Shown in pieces: positions 30,688-41,293 of a DNA stretch of 64,000 nt; the first letter of the stretch is position 1; the number at the start of each line of letters is the position of its first letter. Made by a program: the position numbers and the translations under genes. The notes under the pieces are model-generated. The model saw nothing but the letters and a program-made list of their open reading frames with translations, did not search any database and was not told where the DNA came from. The stretch is from Salvia splendens (taxonomy: Eukaryota > Streptophyta > Magnoliopsida > Lamiales > Lamiaceae). The stretch spans positions 27,790,293-27,854,292 of the forward strand of contig NC_056047.1 in NCBI RefSeq assembly GCF_004379255.2, in the 5' to 3' direction.

Positions 30688-33349
30688 TTAACAAAGAGAG
30701 TCCGTACCCGGAAGGTGTGAAGGCCCTCCTTGAAGTAAGACAATTTGCTGTTCTTTGTCCCGTGCTTGTTCCTTGACTTCAAGGCACGGAAGGGATTCAT
30801 TATCGTGCTCGCTAAGTGGCTGAATGTCCATCGCAGCCATGTCCTCCTCCCCGCATCCATCGACGTCAAACTCCCCATTGGCCATGAGCGAGTAGTACTT
30901 GTTAGTGCTCATGACATTTCCCATCCAATCATCACCCTTCCTACCACCATTTGACGAAGGGTGGCGCCAACCCCCTCTCGAACCCCCTCGGGAGCCCCCT
31001 CTGTATCTTGGTGTGCCTTGGCGAGAAGAATCGCCTTGTTCCCAATTGTCAACCATAACCTCATCCGCATTTGCCAACACAGTTCATCCCGACCCCTTTG
31101 GGGATTTTTCTCTCATCCCCTCTCTTCGAGGCTCACAAATGATAGGTTCATCTTCCACATCCGGACCCTCCCATTCCGGTTCAATCCTCACTTCTCGATT
31201 CGGTTAGGCTTTCGGTTGCGCACCTTTGCCTTTGTTTCTTCCTTGGCGTTTCCATTCGTTGGTGTTAGTTGGGTTATGCGTTGAGTTGGCTTGCTTTTCG
31301 GTCTGATCATTTCCATCTTGAGTGGCTTTGTGAGGGGTGGCGCTATTGTAGTTCCTCTTTGCCGGCCGTTCGGTCTTGCCGGGCTGCATAGCACACATTA
31401 CTTGCATGCCCGACGTGCTTGCATTCGCGGCAATAGGCTGGAATTTTGTCCCACCAGACTTGTTGCACCGTCTCTCTTCCGCAAATATCCAATATTATTT
31501 CTTCCGGGGGGCTTTGTGATGTCAATCTCGACACAAATGCGCGCAAAGGACAGCCTAGTCTTGTTCGTGGTGGCTCGATCCACTTGGATTGGGGTCCCGA
31601 GAAGCTTGCTAATGGTGAACAATGCAGATTGGTCGAACAAATGAATAGGGAGCCCGATTAGGTTGCACCATATCGCTGCGATTGGCGACTCACAATATGC
31701 ATCGAAATCCGGGGTCCATATGAACACCCTCATCGGGTGGCGGTCAATAAACTACACCGGTGTCCCCTTCGGGCCATTTAGTATCTTAGCATAATCTGCC
31801 AATTCCTCGCATTGGATGAGAATATGTTTGGCATTAATATATTTCCAAGTAAATCCACATTGAAATTTAATGTTATTGAGAGCTTTTTGTATTTAACCAG
31901 CTGATGGTATAGAGTGGGAGAATTTACCTACGATAGCATGTCCCATATTCTCGGCGAGCTTCCGAATCTCCACTCCCGAAAAGTAAATAGCCGGAATCCC
32001 ATTTGAAACCGTAGCGAGACCAATGGTTTGGAGCTTATCGGATGCAAAAACTTGTGGGCCGTTCGGGTCCGGGACCTCCTTGATCATATCAGCCATAGAT
32101 CGCCATGCAATAGTGTTTTCCGTCCCCACCGCGGCTCCACCAGCCTGTTTGGGGACACCCGGGTCTGGTCCAACTCCCTTCTCGACCCTATTGTGGGTAG
32201 CATTCATTGCGGTTGATGGATTCACTTTAAATTGGCTGGCCATTGTTCCCTCCATGCTAGTTGTCGTAATGATCTCCTCTTGCTCCACGACATTAGGGGT
32301 GATACCCGGGTTCGTGGGTGACTCTTGGGGATGCGCCATCGCCCCCGCGTTTTGTATCACATCTTGGCTTGATTGGGAGCTTGGTGGCGGTTGCGACCCT
32401 CTCGGCCAGCCACTCTCAAAGGAGTCTCGAAGCTTGAGGGTGCGACCCTTCTCTAAAGGTGGGAATTCTTCATGATAGTTATTGAAGGCCGACGAGGGTG
32501 TTATGGGGGAGGGGTCATTACGAATTCTAAGTATCCGGTTCGGCTCGGCCGCCGGTCGCCCCATGTCCACTTTTCTGGCGTCGATGAGCGGTTGGGTCTC
32601 CATGGCGTCAAGTGTATCCGCCAAGTCCAAGGAGGCTACAAGGTCCAGGTTGGTAGGATTTGGCTGCACATGGCCTCCCAAGTCTAGTGCATCACGTGAG
32701 TCACCATTGTGGTAGGAGACCAAACCACTTTCCAAAAGCTCTTTTGTACCCATATTCATTTCAAGAAGTTTGACTCTCTCTTCCTCCAACACTTCTTTTG
32801 TTTTTGCAGCAACAAATACAAGTGTATTGTCATGACTTGGCTGGATGACCGTTATACCTCATCGGCGGCCGGCCCCTCTCCGGCTGTCCGGTCGGAATCT
32901 TGATCGGAAAAGCGCGAGTTATTAGGAGGAGCTTCACATACCTTGATTGGCTTGTCCAAATCAAGCTCGTCATTGAAGTCACGTTGCTCGCACGTCTTTG
33001 GCCGGATGATACCCTCGATTTCTCCGTTTGAAGTCGCCGGAAATATTGCCCCTTTGCATTTGGGACTCTCAAGTGGGGTACCTTCCTCCTCTCCGAAATC
33101 TATCTTCTTCCGGAGTTGCTTGTCTTTGGGAAGTGGAGACGGGATGAATCTCTTCCGGCCTTTCTCTTTGGTTGGTGGTGCCGGAGTGCTCTTCCGTGAC
33201 TTAAGTTTAGCTTTGGCCAGCTTCATTGCCGCCTTCTTAGATGCTTGCTTCGGGGAGGAAGGCCTCACCGAGCAAAATGTCATGGCTTGGTCCGAGAGGG
33301 TTCGCATTTCATCCGGCGGTGGAGGATCGCTCGGTGGGCCGTCCGACAT
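30688..33349 (-). pseudogene. ORF1: LINE D ORF1, frameshifted
   Basis: The ATG complement at 33347-33349 opens MSDGPPSDPPPPDE, followed by the conserved basic block KSRKSTPAPP and RKKIDFGEEEG. A frameshift near 32850-32800 separates it from the next open part, 32792-31893, which enters DUF4283 (YFSGVEIRKLAENMGH). Further breaks lie at about 31890 (TAA), 31740 and 31550. The zinc knuckle AYCRECKHVGHASNVC is at about 31440-31395. The Gly/Arg tail (RGGSRGGSRGGW) leads to the TAA at 30688-30690, with the ORF2 ATG 2 bases on. The subfamily lacks the EKIHTE repeats of LINE B. Confidence 0.88.
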
Positions 33350-33593
33350 GGCCGAACCAGTGAGGTTACCGTGGGAGATGGAACAAGGGTGGCGTTCGAA
33401 GGAGGGTTGGGGGTCGAGTGCAAGTGATGATGGGGGTTGGCGTGCCGTTGGGGTGTGGTGGTGAACGTCGGCGTGGGGTCGAATTGGGCGGAGGAGGAAG
33501 GCGTTGTAACCGTTGGAGGGGTGGGATTTGCTAGAGAGAAGGTGGAGCGTCTCTCTCTAGAATCTTGGAACAAGGCGGCTCGGATTCACATCC
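33350..33593 (-). other. LINE D 5' UTR
   Basis: Untranslated and G/T-rich on the plus strand. Contains the 5' hairpin (CTAGAGAGA with TCTCTCTAG, about 33530-33562) shared with LINE A. Confidence 0.7.
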
Positions 33594-33607
33594 CTGCTCG
33601 GTGGCTG
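33594..33607 (+). repeat. Right target-site duplication of LINE D (14 bp)
   Basis: Exact copy of 26315-26328. About 18 further bases may be Athila leader before the next LTR starts. Confidence 0.9.
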
Positions 33608-33875
33608 CTGCTGCTTGTGCGGCTCTGTAACGATTTTTGAATTGTCTTGTTACCTTATTCATGGGATACTCAATATCTTTTTACCTATCTTGTGAGTATA
33701 TTTCTCTCCAAGTAAATGCCAAATCAATTTCTATGCTAATTAAATAACAAATTTTCGAAAATCCCTTCCCCACACTACACGCCTATTTTGTTTAATTGTG
33801 GGATTTATTCATTGACCTCTATTTTATTATCCCATAATTTTAATTGTATTATTAAGTGTGAGATTTAACCTAGAC

Positions 33876-33902
33876 TATAAAAAGAGAAAACCCTAACCCT
33901 AG
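33876..33902 (+). promoter_or_regulatory. LTR promoter: TATA box and telo-box
   Basis: 'tataaaaag' at 33876-33884 is followed at once by 'aaaccctaaccctag', a telo-box-like motif found near plant transcription starts. A C/T-rich stretch like a plant 5' UTR follows (about 33905-33990). Confidence 0.6.
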
Positions 33903-34159
33903 CCCCCATTTTCAACGCCACCCTCCCTCTCCTTCTTCTCCCACACGCCTCTCCCCCTCTCAATCACTCCTTCACAATTTCTTCGTTCTTGCTTCGCTTT
34001 GGAGTTGGAAACTGGCGGGACTTGGAAAGCATGGTTGTAATCTCGTTTTTGAAGCTTGAATATGTGTTCGAAGCATGAATATGTAGGTGTGAAGGTATGA
34101 TAGACAAACTAGGGTTTGTGAATGTTGAGCATGAAAGTTGTTGTGTTCGGACAGTAGGT

Positions 34160-34508
34160 TCCGACGAGTTTTTGACCAGTCAAATGATCTTATTTTAACG
34201 TGAATTTTTAACTGGATGAAGTTTTAGATGTCTTCTGTGTTGTGTAAAAATTTCAGCTTCATTTAATGACGGATGAATGTTTAACGAATTTTTCAAGTGA
34301 ACTGCGCAGTCCTGCCAGAATTTGTATCTCGTCCAGTGAGTTTCATTTTTGTTTTGACCGATCAAAAGATATGATTTTGGTGTGAAATTTTAACTGGATG
34401 AACCTTTATGTGTCTACTGTGTGGTGACCGAATTTTAGCGTCAAATGTTATCAGATGGAATTTTAATGATTTTTACGAAAAGACTGCGCTGTTCTGCCAG
34501 ATTCTCTG
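34160..34508 (+). repeat. Two diverged tandem units of about 175 bp inside the LTR
   Basis: Units at roughly 34160-34333 and 34334-34508 share 'ttttaactggatgaa', 'tctactgtgt'-like text and 'ctgcgc.gt.ctgccaga' in the same order and spacing. They are clearly diverged, so the duplication is old. Confidence 0.6.
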
Positions 34509-34971
34509 GTTTTGTTGAAATAGTCTTTGTTGAGAAGTTTTGGACGAATTACATGATACATGTGTGATTAAGGAATGTATCCTATAATGTGGTTATGTGT
34601 TTCTCGTTGATGTATGCTAGAGTGTTCGTTTCGTTTATGTTGGTGAACGTTTGGGATGGGCAATATAAGAAAACGGTGAAAGGAACGATAGGGCATGCAT
34701 GATAAACGTGTTGATGGAAAAACTGATCATGTGATGGTGTTGACCAGGGTTGTTGTGCGTACGTGGGTACAAAGAGCAAGGGTTACATAACAGTTGTAAA
34801 TTGTGTTGTATAAGCAAGCGAGGTGGGCTTTCTTTTACTAAACTCTTTTATGCTTTCAAAAGTATGATTATGTTGTTATAAGGGTCGTTTAAAGTGTTAT
34901 GTCATGCCATGATTGTTTTGATGTTGAGATTGTTGCCTGATGCCTAGTTCGTTGAGCTTGCTCTGTTAGGT

Positions 34972-34986
34972 TATAGGGCTATGTTA
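34972..34986 (+). repeat. Left target-site duplication of LINE E (15 bp)
   Basis: 'tatagggctatgtta' here against 'tatacggctatgtta' at 37350-37364, one mismatch. Confidence 0.85.
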
Positions 34987-35056
34987 TTCTCCATCCTCAT
35001 TTTGAACCCGAATGTTAGGGACTCCCATTGCATCCAACCTGATGATTGCTTTGATC
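34987..35056 (-). pseudogene. ORF2: Antisense scrap: last codons of a LINE ORF2
   Basis: The reverse complement reads IKAIIRLDAMGVPNIRV and a few acidic residues, the extreme C-terminus of ORF2 (compare LINE I at 41555-41622). It sits between the target-site duplication and the sense 5' UTR of LINE E, so it was built into the same insertion event. Confidence 0.85.
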
Positions 35057-35374
35057 TCCCTTCTCTCTAACTTCTCTCTCTAAAATCCTCGACGTCGACG
35101 GTAAATAGGCGTCTTCCCCGACGGGACAGCCGAGGGGCACGCATGGTCTCTCGGCCAAGGTATCTCTTGTCCGGCCGGAGGTGAGCTGCCGGAGGGGGAT
35201 GTTACGGCGGTAAACTCCACAACGCAACCCCTCTCCTTGACGGAATGGAACTACCCCTCGATTTCAAGACCCAAAACAAAGCGGGCAGGTACGCCGCATC
35301 CGGAGAAGCCACGCCGAGGCCTCATTTGTGCCGGTTCAAAATTTGGGTCGAATGTTTGTAGGGCCAAAAAGAAG

Positions 35375-37113
35375 ATGGCATTTGAAATGGTAGAGAACCT
35401 AGCTGCCGAGGCACATGGTGACGGGAGGGGATCGCCAAAACTTGGGCAAGCCCATATTGGGGAGATGTTGAGCTCGTTAGCTCAAATGGAAAATGAAGGG
35501 CGTCCTCCCACGATTGTAAAGGAAAAGCCCACCTTCGAGGAGGTGGCCGGACTGTCGCCGGTGCCGGCGTGCCGGAGTGCGCTGGACCAACAGCCGACCG
35601 TTGCAAGTACAATGCATCACATGGGTCCTAAGCTAGATGATGGGGTGGCATGTGATGTGTTGGAAACATGTGACTTGCAAAATGAGGTAGAAACAAAGGT
35701 CACTTTGCATGGGAAAGAAAGTGTTGGTCCAAATGTGGAAAATGACAATTTGTACTCCAAAGCAACACCATGTGCTACCTATCTCCACCTTGAGGCCGCT
35801 GCATGCAAGGAAGACCGTGCCCCCGTGGCACAGCCGCCGGAATCTTTGCCGGAGATGCTGGCACCGCCAGAGTCTTCACCGGAAAAGCTGGCCCCGCCGG
35901 CGAATGTGTGGAAGGCGGCGAGGAATCCTTTCACCCGTGGGCGGACCGGGGCCGTGGAGGGCACACCGGCCCCAAACAACCACCGAAGGCCCTAGCCAAT
36001 CCCCTAGGACGCCGGCAAGGCCAAGCCTTTGGGGAGAGCCGGCCTTTATGAAGGTACTCCATCTCTCTCTTTTTCTGATCTAGAAACGGATTACCTCTCG
36101 GAGAAACTAGGGCTTGCCATTGTCGGGAAGTTCTCCCATTCGATTCCGTCCACAACCCAAATTCACAAAAGCCGTAGTGGCATGGGGCTATTTGGTGCAT
36201 TCACATGGAAATACTTGAATGCTAAGCATATATTACTCCAATTCCAAGAGGTGGCCGATTATGCTAAGGTGCTAAATGGTCCTAATGGGAGTCCGAATTG
36301 GTATGTTGATATCCTTCCCCGGCTCATCTTTATGAGGAATCGACCCTCATGGCAATCTGTAAGCTCCTTGGTAAGCCACTACAAGCCGATGATGCCACAA
36401 TTCATCAAAGTCAACTCTCCTTTGCTAGGATATGTGTAGAGATTTACATCTCTATCCCCCCACCGGAAGAGATCATCCTCACTATTCGAGATAAAGATTC
36501 AAGGTACAAAGTAGCATGGGATCGCATCCCATTATTTTGTGCCAATTGTAAACATGTTGGGCATGGGAGAGATGATTGTCATGCATCGGGAAGAAAGGTC
36601 CGAGATGGAGGCAAGGACCGCCACGCTCTAACCAAGGCGATATCCTCGAGCCTTGGCCCCAAGTTCAACTGCCGTGAGTGGCGCCCTAAGGCGGATACGT
36701 GGTCCGGCACTTCGTCGATCATTGGATATTCGGAGAAGGCTAAAGATTGTAACGACCAAGCGAAGAACATTGAGGGTACATCGGGTGAGGAACCGTCGAA
36801 GCTAAGCGTGGATAGTAGGAATCAACCAAGGGTGGACGAGGATGGTTTCCAATTGGTGTCAAGAAAGAGGAAAGGCAAGGTACATGAGGGCGATATGTAC
36901 ATCAATGCCCCACACATCGACAATTGGCATTTGACGGGGAATGTTGCTATGGTGACATTTGGGAGTGACAAATCGGGAATGAAAGAGTCGACAATTAGCC
37001 CAATGAGTGTCTCATGTGGGCCCCCCATCCGGGAGATTGAGGGTTTCATCGAGGACCTTGACCCAGGAGGGTGTGTCCCTTGCGGCGGTATCCCTATTGC
37101 GAGCCATAACTAG
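35375..37113 (+). pseudogene. ORF1: LINE E ORF1 (DUF4283 and zinc knuckle)
   Basis: The first in-frame ATG is at 35375, although the frame is open from 35237. The N-terminal part is rich in Pro, Glu and Ala, with PPESLPEM/PPESSPEK repeats. The frame shifts at about 36000, and DUF4283 starts at about 36060 (DLETDYLSEKLGLAIVGKFS). Near 36315 some 80-90 bases are missing compared with LINE G (the HPMRVFKWAPDFD region), and another shift follows. The last part (36349-37113) has ARICVEI, the knuckle FCANCKHVGHGRDDC, and a C-terminus VSRKRKGKVHEGD ... GGIPIASHN. The ORF1 tail differs strongly from LINEs A-D, so this is a separate family. Not functional. Confidence 0.85.
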
Positions 37114-37349
37114 GATATGGACTAAGGTTTTGAGGATGCACAGGCTGCATCAAATTTGTAATAGGGTTTTTGAGAGTATATAGATGACCTCTCTAATTGT
37201 TAGGGAGGCCCTTGTTGTACTCCAATTTGTCATGGCGAATCGTCACTTTGTTTGGTTGTTGCAAATGGTTTTTGGTAATACACAGGTGTGGGTCCCGCCT
37301 CAACCCTCCACCCCTAGGGGTGTTTATCTTAAAAAAAAGAAAAAAAGGC
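37114..37349 (+). other. LINE E 3' UTR and A-rich tail
   Basis: Matches the LINE G 3' UTR. The last 45 bases resemble those of the autonomous LINEs (CAACCCTCCACC, then a GGGGTGTTT-type string) and form a hairpin CACCCC/GGGGTG without a spacer longer than 'ta'. This end is the likely site of RT recognition. Confidence 0.7.
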
Positions 37350-37364
37350 TATACGGCTATGTTA
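37350..37364 (+). repeat. Right target-site duplication of LINE E (15 bp)
   Basis: See 34972-34986. The LTR text resumes after it. Confidence 0.85.
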
Positions 37365-37708
37365 AACGAATTCGGGTATGAGTAGGGCCGCAAACCCTAT
37401 CAGGCTGTGTACACATATGGGATCGTGAGCCGTCCTTGCTAGTTAGTCGGTCTCGTGGGCGAATAGTGTGGCAACACTTTCGTCGCTCTATGGTATGAGG
37501 ATGTGAATGTTTGATTGTTGAGAAAGTGGAGAGATTATTTGCTTGGCCAGGCTATGAAACTGTTTTTGTGATACTCGATGATATTTCTTTTCTAAATGTA
37601 AAGCTCGAGTTCACTATGGTATGGATGACATAACTTTTATCAAAATGTTTTCGGCATGAGCCCAGTGAGTATATTAAGTAACGAGCAATAAGTGATTTTG
37701 CTGCTAAG

Positions 37709-39738
37709 AATTGTAAGTTAGAGAGGTCTGCTCTCCCTTCTCTCTAGAATCCTCCCCCACCTCAAGAGTTCCCCCACCGCCGGCCACCCCCGCCTTCTCC
37801 ACTCTCTTATTGCCCACCCTCGTCAGCGGTCCCCCCACACGCCCCCCGCCTCCACCAGCCACCCACCACCCCTCCCGACCTCGGTCTCTCACTCCAAACC
37901 ACTCCTCCTTGCCCTAGGCACGCACAAAGCTCCGGTGCGGCCGGTGTCTCGACTTTCCCTCTCGATCATGCCGGAGCTCCCGCCGGACCCCCCCGGAGTC
38001 CGAAGAACCCCGCACCATCTCGGACCAGCTAATGGTCTTCCGGTCGGCTGAGGATCCTCTCTCGGATCAGCCAATGACATTCACGTCGGAGGAGGCTCCC
38101 TCCATAAACCTCCCCTCTAAGGAAACGTCGAGGAAAACCTTGAAAATGAAGGTGAAGGAACGAAAAAGTACACCAGCCCCTCCCACCAAAGGCACTGGTC
38201 GGAAAAGATTCGTACCCTCTCCGATGCCGGAAGACAAGCAACTTAGGAAAAAGATTGACTTCGGGGCCGAAGGGAGCTCGCCGGTCGGAAGTCCAAAATG
38301 CAAAGGCCTCATCTTCTCGACACCGATGGAACCCCCCCTAATCCCAATAGTGAAGATGAATCTAAGAGCAATGAAGAACTTGTCGGCGCCGGAACTGATG
38401 GTGATGCTCCGGCTGACGATCTTGCGGCCGGCGTAGGCGCAGAGACCGGTGACGGAGTCAAGCACAACCTCCCACATGATGGCCGCTTGGAGAGAGATGG
38501 CTCTAGCATGGGTCAAAAGGCCTTGGTGGACGCGCTAGTCAACTTGCCCGAAATGGGCACAACAACAAACTCCCTTTCCGAAAGTCCCTTGGCGCCTTGC
38601 CACTTCGGGACACCACGTGATGCTGGCCCCAATGCGACCGTTGAGCCCCCAAAACAACAAAAAAACTAGCTCCTTTTTGCAGCAAGCCAACTTTCCCGAT
38701 TTGGCTTGGAGACCAAAACCACCTTCCGAAAGTGCGCTATCTCCTTTCCGTCCCAAGAGTTCACGTGAGCCTACTGTCGTGGAGGCTCCAATGCAACCAA
38801 AAAAGGCTGAAATCATCCACTTAGCCGCCTTGGACTCGGCAGAGATGCTAGACACATTGGTTGCGCAACCTCTCATTACGGCCGGCCCGTCGGGACCCGA
38901 GTCCATGACTACCGAGCCTTACCCCACACCATGGCCGAGAGTCGAACCACTAAAACCCCCAAGGGGTGCTCCAAACTTCCCTTCCCTCGAAGAATTCCCT
39001 CCCCTAGAAAAAGGGAGGACGCTTAAGATCCGAGACACATTTGAAGCCGGAAAGTCGCAACCGAGGGAGCACCATGTCGGCCTTCCTTCCTTGATCGAGG
39101 GTAACTCAAGCGTAAGGGCGGCAAATCCCAAAGGAGCCGAAGGGAATGAAGAGGACTCGAGAGAATCGAACCAGCCGATGGACACGATAGACCCAACCCG
39201 GAAGGCTGCACCTTCGGGCTCGACAAGCGGCAACCAACAAGGGGGGACTAAAGGCACCTCGGGCCATCTCGACCGGCCTAAATCGATGGCTGATATGCTC
39301 AAAGGCTCAACCGACACCATCGGCCCCCAAGCCTTCGAGCCAGAGAGGCTCCAAAACATTGGATTTGCCTCCGTGTCCAACGGCATCCCGGCCATCTATT
39401 TCTCCAGGGCGGAAACTCAAAAGCTTGCCGAAAGCATGGGTCACGCCATTGTGGGTAAGTTCTCTCATTCTATCCCAACGGGTCTTCAAATTCAAAAGGC
39501 CCTTGATAGTATTAAACTCTAGTGTGGTTTTAATTGGAAATACATTAACGCTAAGCACATTCTCATCCAATGTGAGGACTTGGCGGATTATGCCCGGCTC
39601 CTCGGAGGACCAAAGGGTACGCCCGTATGGCTCATCGACCGCCATCCGATGAGGGTTTTCAAATGGTCCCCGGACTTTGATGCATATTGCGAGTCCCCGA
39701 TCGCGACAATTTGGTGCAACCTAATCGGCCTCCCAATT
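37709..39738 (+). mobile_element. LINE H: 5' part of a B-type LINE, cut by gypsy-2
   Basis: Starts with GAATTGTAAG and the GAGAG/CTCTC hairpin exactly as LINE B (2410), then 5' UTR and ORF1. It stops where the gypsy-2 LTR begins (TG at 39739). The remainder should lie beyond the right edge of the window. Confidence 0.88.
37968..39738 (+). pseudogene. ORF1: LINE H ORF1, N-terminal two thirds, broken
   Basis: ATG at 37968 aligned with 2657 of LINE B. A run of C bases two shorter than in LINE B shifts the frame at once (MPELPPDPPGV). The correct frame is regained at about 38032. Other shifts lie near 38330 and 38665 (A run). Recognisable parts are RKSTPAPPTKGTGRKRF, KKIDFGAEGSSP, the proline-rich centre and DUF4283 start YFSRAETQKLAESMGH. 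A TAG at about 39520 replaces CGG of LINE B within IKLRCGF. The protein text ends at IGLPI, where the LTR was inserted, so the zinc knuckle is missing. Confidence 0.87.
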
Positions 39739-39946
39739 TGATGGAGCTACACCCAAGCTGATCTACAAGGACAAGAAGATGGATCCATTGTTCATTCAAA
39801 GTGGACCAATTACAAGAGCTAGAGCTAAGAAGATAAAGGAGTCCATGATGCTTTTAGTTGATGAAGTAAAAGCCCAATTCCAAGACCAATCTACATTGGG
39901 CCAAATGGTGAATATTATTCAAGTTAGTGGGCAGCCCAATGCATGA
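39739..39946 (+). other. pol: Polyprotein C-terminus encoded inside the LTR
   Basis: The reading frame DGATPKLIYKDKKMDPLF, then GPITRARAKKIKESM and a stop at 39944-39946, lies in the LTR start. In the 3' LTR this would be the end of Pol, behind integrase. CRM elements are known for a pol end reaching into the LTR, and the RARAKK motif is usual at such ends. In this 5' copy it is not translated. Confidence 0.75.
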
Positions 39947-40190
39947 AGTTTTGAGTCACTATATATCACATTTTGGAGGCCCAAATTGAAGATACATGAT
40001 GCATTTTCGTCCAAGTTGGAGCAACCAAAATGAAGAGTAATTTTTAAGTTACTTTTTGAGTTAAATAAGTGACTTTAGATGTCCTAAAGTCACACCAATA
40101 GTTTAGGAGTTACTTTTCACTTATTATGAGTCATTCTAAAGGTCTTAAGTTGTACTAATGATATGAGACTTTCAAGAGTCCATTCTAGCC

Positions 40191-40198
40191 TATAAATA
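40191..40198 (+). promoter_or_regulatory. gypsy-2 LTR TATA box
   Basis: 'tataaata' inside the palindrome 'gcctataaataggc', about 320 bases before the LTR end. The matching segment is deleted in the gypsy-3 LTR. Confidence 0.7.
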
Positions 40199-40511
40199 GG
40201 CTTGTAAGCATGTCATTTGAGGACACCATTGATCAAATACGAAAATAGACTTTGTCTTGTGAGTTGAATTCTCTTTGTAGAGTTTTTCACTTGTTTGGAA
40301 CTTATCAAGATACTTTGAGCAAGTTCTTGTGGCGTTCAACCATACCGTGGTTCTTGGCTGATCATATAGCCAACGGGTCGAGGTTTTCCAAGCTCTGGAA
40401 GTGGATCAAACCAGATTATTAATCAAGGGAGTCCGCTGCCAAACCTTATACGTGGGGTTCTTGGATCAATATATCCAACGGGTCCTTCGTCCTATCCCAA
40501 TCCATATCATT

Positions 40512-40525
40512 TGGTATCACGAGCC
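40512..40525 (+). other. gypsy-2 primer-binding site (initiator Met tRNA type)
   Basis: 'tggtatcacgagcc' begins two bases after the LTR end and resembles the common plant PBS TGGTATCAGAGC, with one extra base. This is where tRNA would prime minus-strand DNA. Confidence 0.75.
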
Positions 40526-41028
40526 ATCTGGTATTGATCTATTCTTAGCTTTACCTTACATTCATATCTTAGTTTCAAAAAAAAAAATTGAAAAAAAAGT
40601 GAGAAAGGCTAGCACAACTTTATCTTTATTTTATCTAGTTGTTGCAAAAAAAAGAAAAAAAAAGGGGGCCAAAAAAAAAAAAGTACATATAGTAAACATC
40701 TTTACCTTCTTTTATCCATTATCTTTTTTTCCTTTACAAAGAGAAGCAAACAAAAAATACCAGAAAAAAAAAACCCAAATACATTTTTCACATCATTTTC
40801 TCGACCATTTCCTTTCATCCTTCATTCAAGGGCTAAAGTTGGTTGATTGCTATTTGTTCTTGTTTGTTCTTGATTTGTTTTATACTTGTGTTTTCTTTGC
40901 AAAAGAGAAAGAGTGGTAAAAGGCTTGAGAGGTGAGGTTATTTTAGGGGAGGTAAAAGCCAACGAGTGATAAACACGAGTGTTTTGTGACGTTTATTTTT
41001 TTGTGTGATACACGAGTGAACTGTGAGG
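40526..41028 (+). other. gypsy-2 leader
   Basis: About 500 bases, A-rich (runs at 40568-40800), with no gene. Length and composition vary between gypsy-2 and gypsy-3 mostly in the A runs. Confidence 0.7.
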
Positions 41029-41286
41029 ATGGATTCTACTGACGATCATATTCCAGTTGATCCTAAGTTGAAAGCCATGCAACAACAATTTGCAAGGTTT
41101 GCACGGATTCTGGAAAGTGTTTCAGGGCGGTTGGAGAGGCTAGAAGTTCAGGCAACAAATGAAAATAATAACGAGGAGGAAGAGAGTGGAGGAGAAGATG
41201 ATGCTTCATATAGGCATCGAAACGAGAGACGTGGAAACGGTAGAAGAGGGCGTACAAATGAAGTGGATGGTGATTTTAGAAGCATC

Positions 41287-41293
41287 AAACTGA
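41287..41293 (+). repeat. Short target-site duplication of LINE I
   Basis: 'aaactga' here and at 41874-41880. The copy after the element overlaps the poly-A run, so its length is uncertain (4-7 bases). Confidence 0.6.

Larger units (their letters stand above)
26329..33593 (-). mobile_element. LINE D: full-length L1-type LINE in the Athila leader
   Basis: About 7.27 kb, flanked by a 14-bp duplication, with poly-A (T run 26329-26344), 3' UTR, ORF2, ORF1 and 5' UTR. It is the uninterrupted counterpart of LINE A and gives the empty-site sequence for LINE B, LINE C and the SINE. The outer 30 bases (33564-33593) lie between the 5' hairpin and the duplication. Confidence 0.93.
34987..37349 (+). mobile_element. 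LINE E: ORF1-only LINE-like element with chimeric 5' end
   Basis: About 2.36 kb within a 15-bp duplication. It has a 70-base antisense ORF2 scrap (34987-35056), a LINE-type 5' UTR, a broken ORF1, a 3' UTR of about 217 bases and an A-rich tail (37331-37346). There is no ORF2 between ORF1 and the 3' UTR. LINE G has the same ORF1-stop/3'-UTR arrangement, so the lack of ORF2 is a family trait and not a private deletion. Confidence 0.85.
33626..37708 (+). mobile_element. Tekay-like LTR, split by LINE E and cut by LINE H
   Basis: Non-coding sequence at 33626-34986 and 37365-37708. It begins TGTAACGATT and carries a TATA box, a telo-box and a long transcribed region. Near the right side it has the text 'gcatgagcccagtgagtat', which I associate with Tekay/Del LTRs. 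The LTR end is not in the window because LINE H begins at about 37709. Whether it is a solo LTR or part of a full element cannot be told. Clade is from recognition only. Confidence 0.55.
39739..40509 (+). repeat. gypsy-2 5' LTR (771 bp)
   Basis: Begins TGATGGAGCT and ends CCATATCA. The start was set because the match with the second LTR (46812) begins here, where LINE H ends. The LTR interrupts LINE H ORF1. It carries the TATA box, and its first 208 bases encode the C-terminus of the polyprotein. Confidence 0.85.

Noticed and set aside
33876..34120. Promoter and 5' UTR of a host gene
   Set aside because: TATA and telo-box look gene-like, but no coding frame follows, the region starts TGTAAC, and LTR-type text is found downstream; an LTR promoter explains it better.
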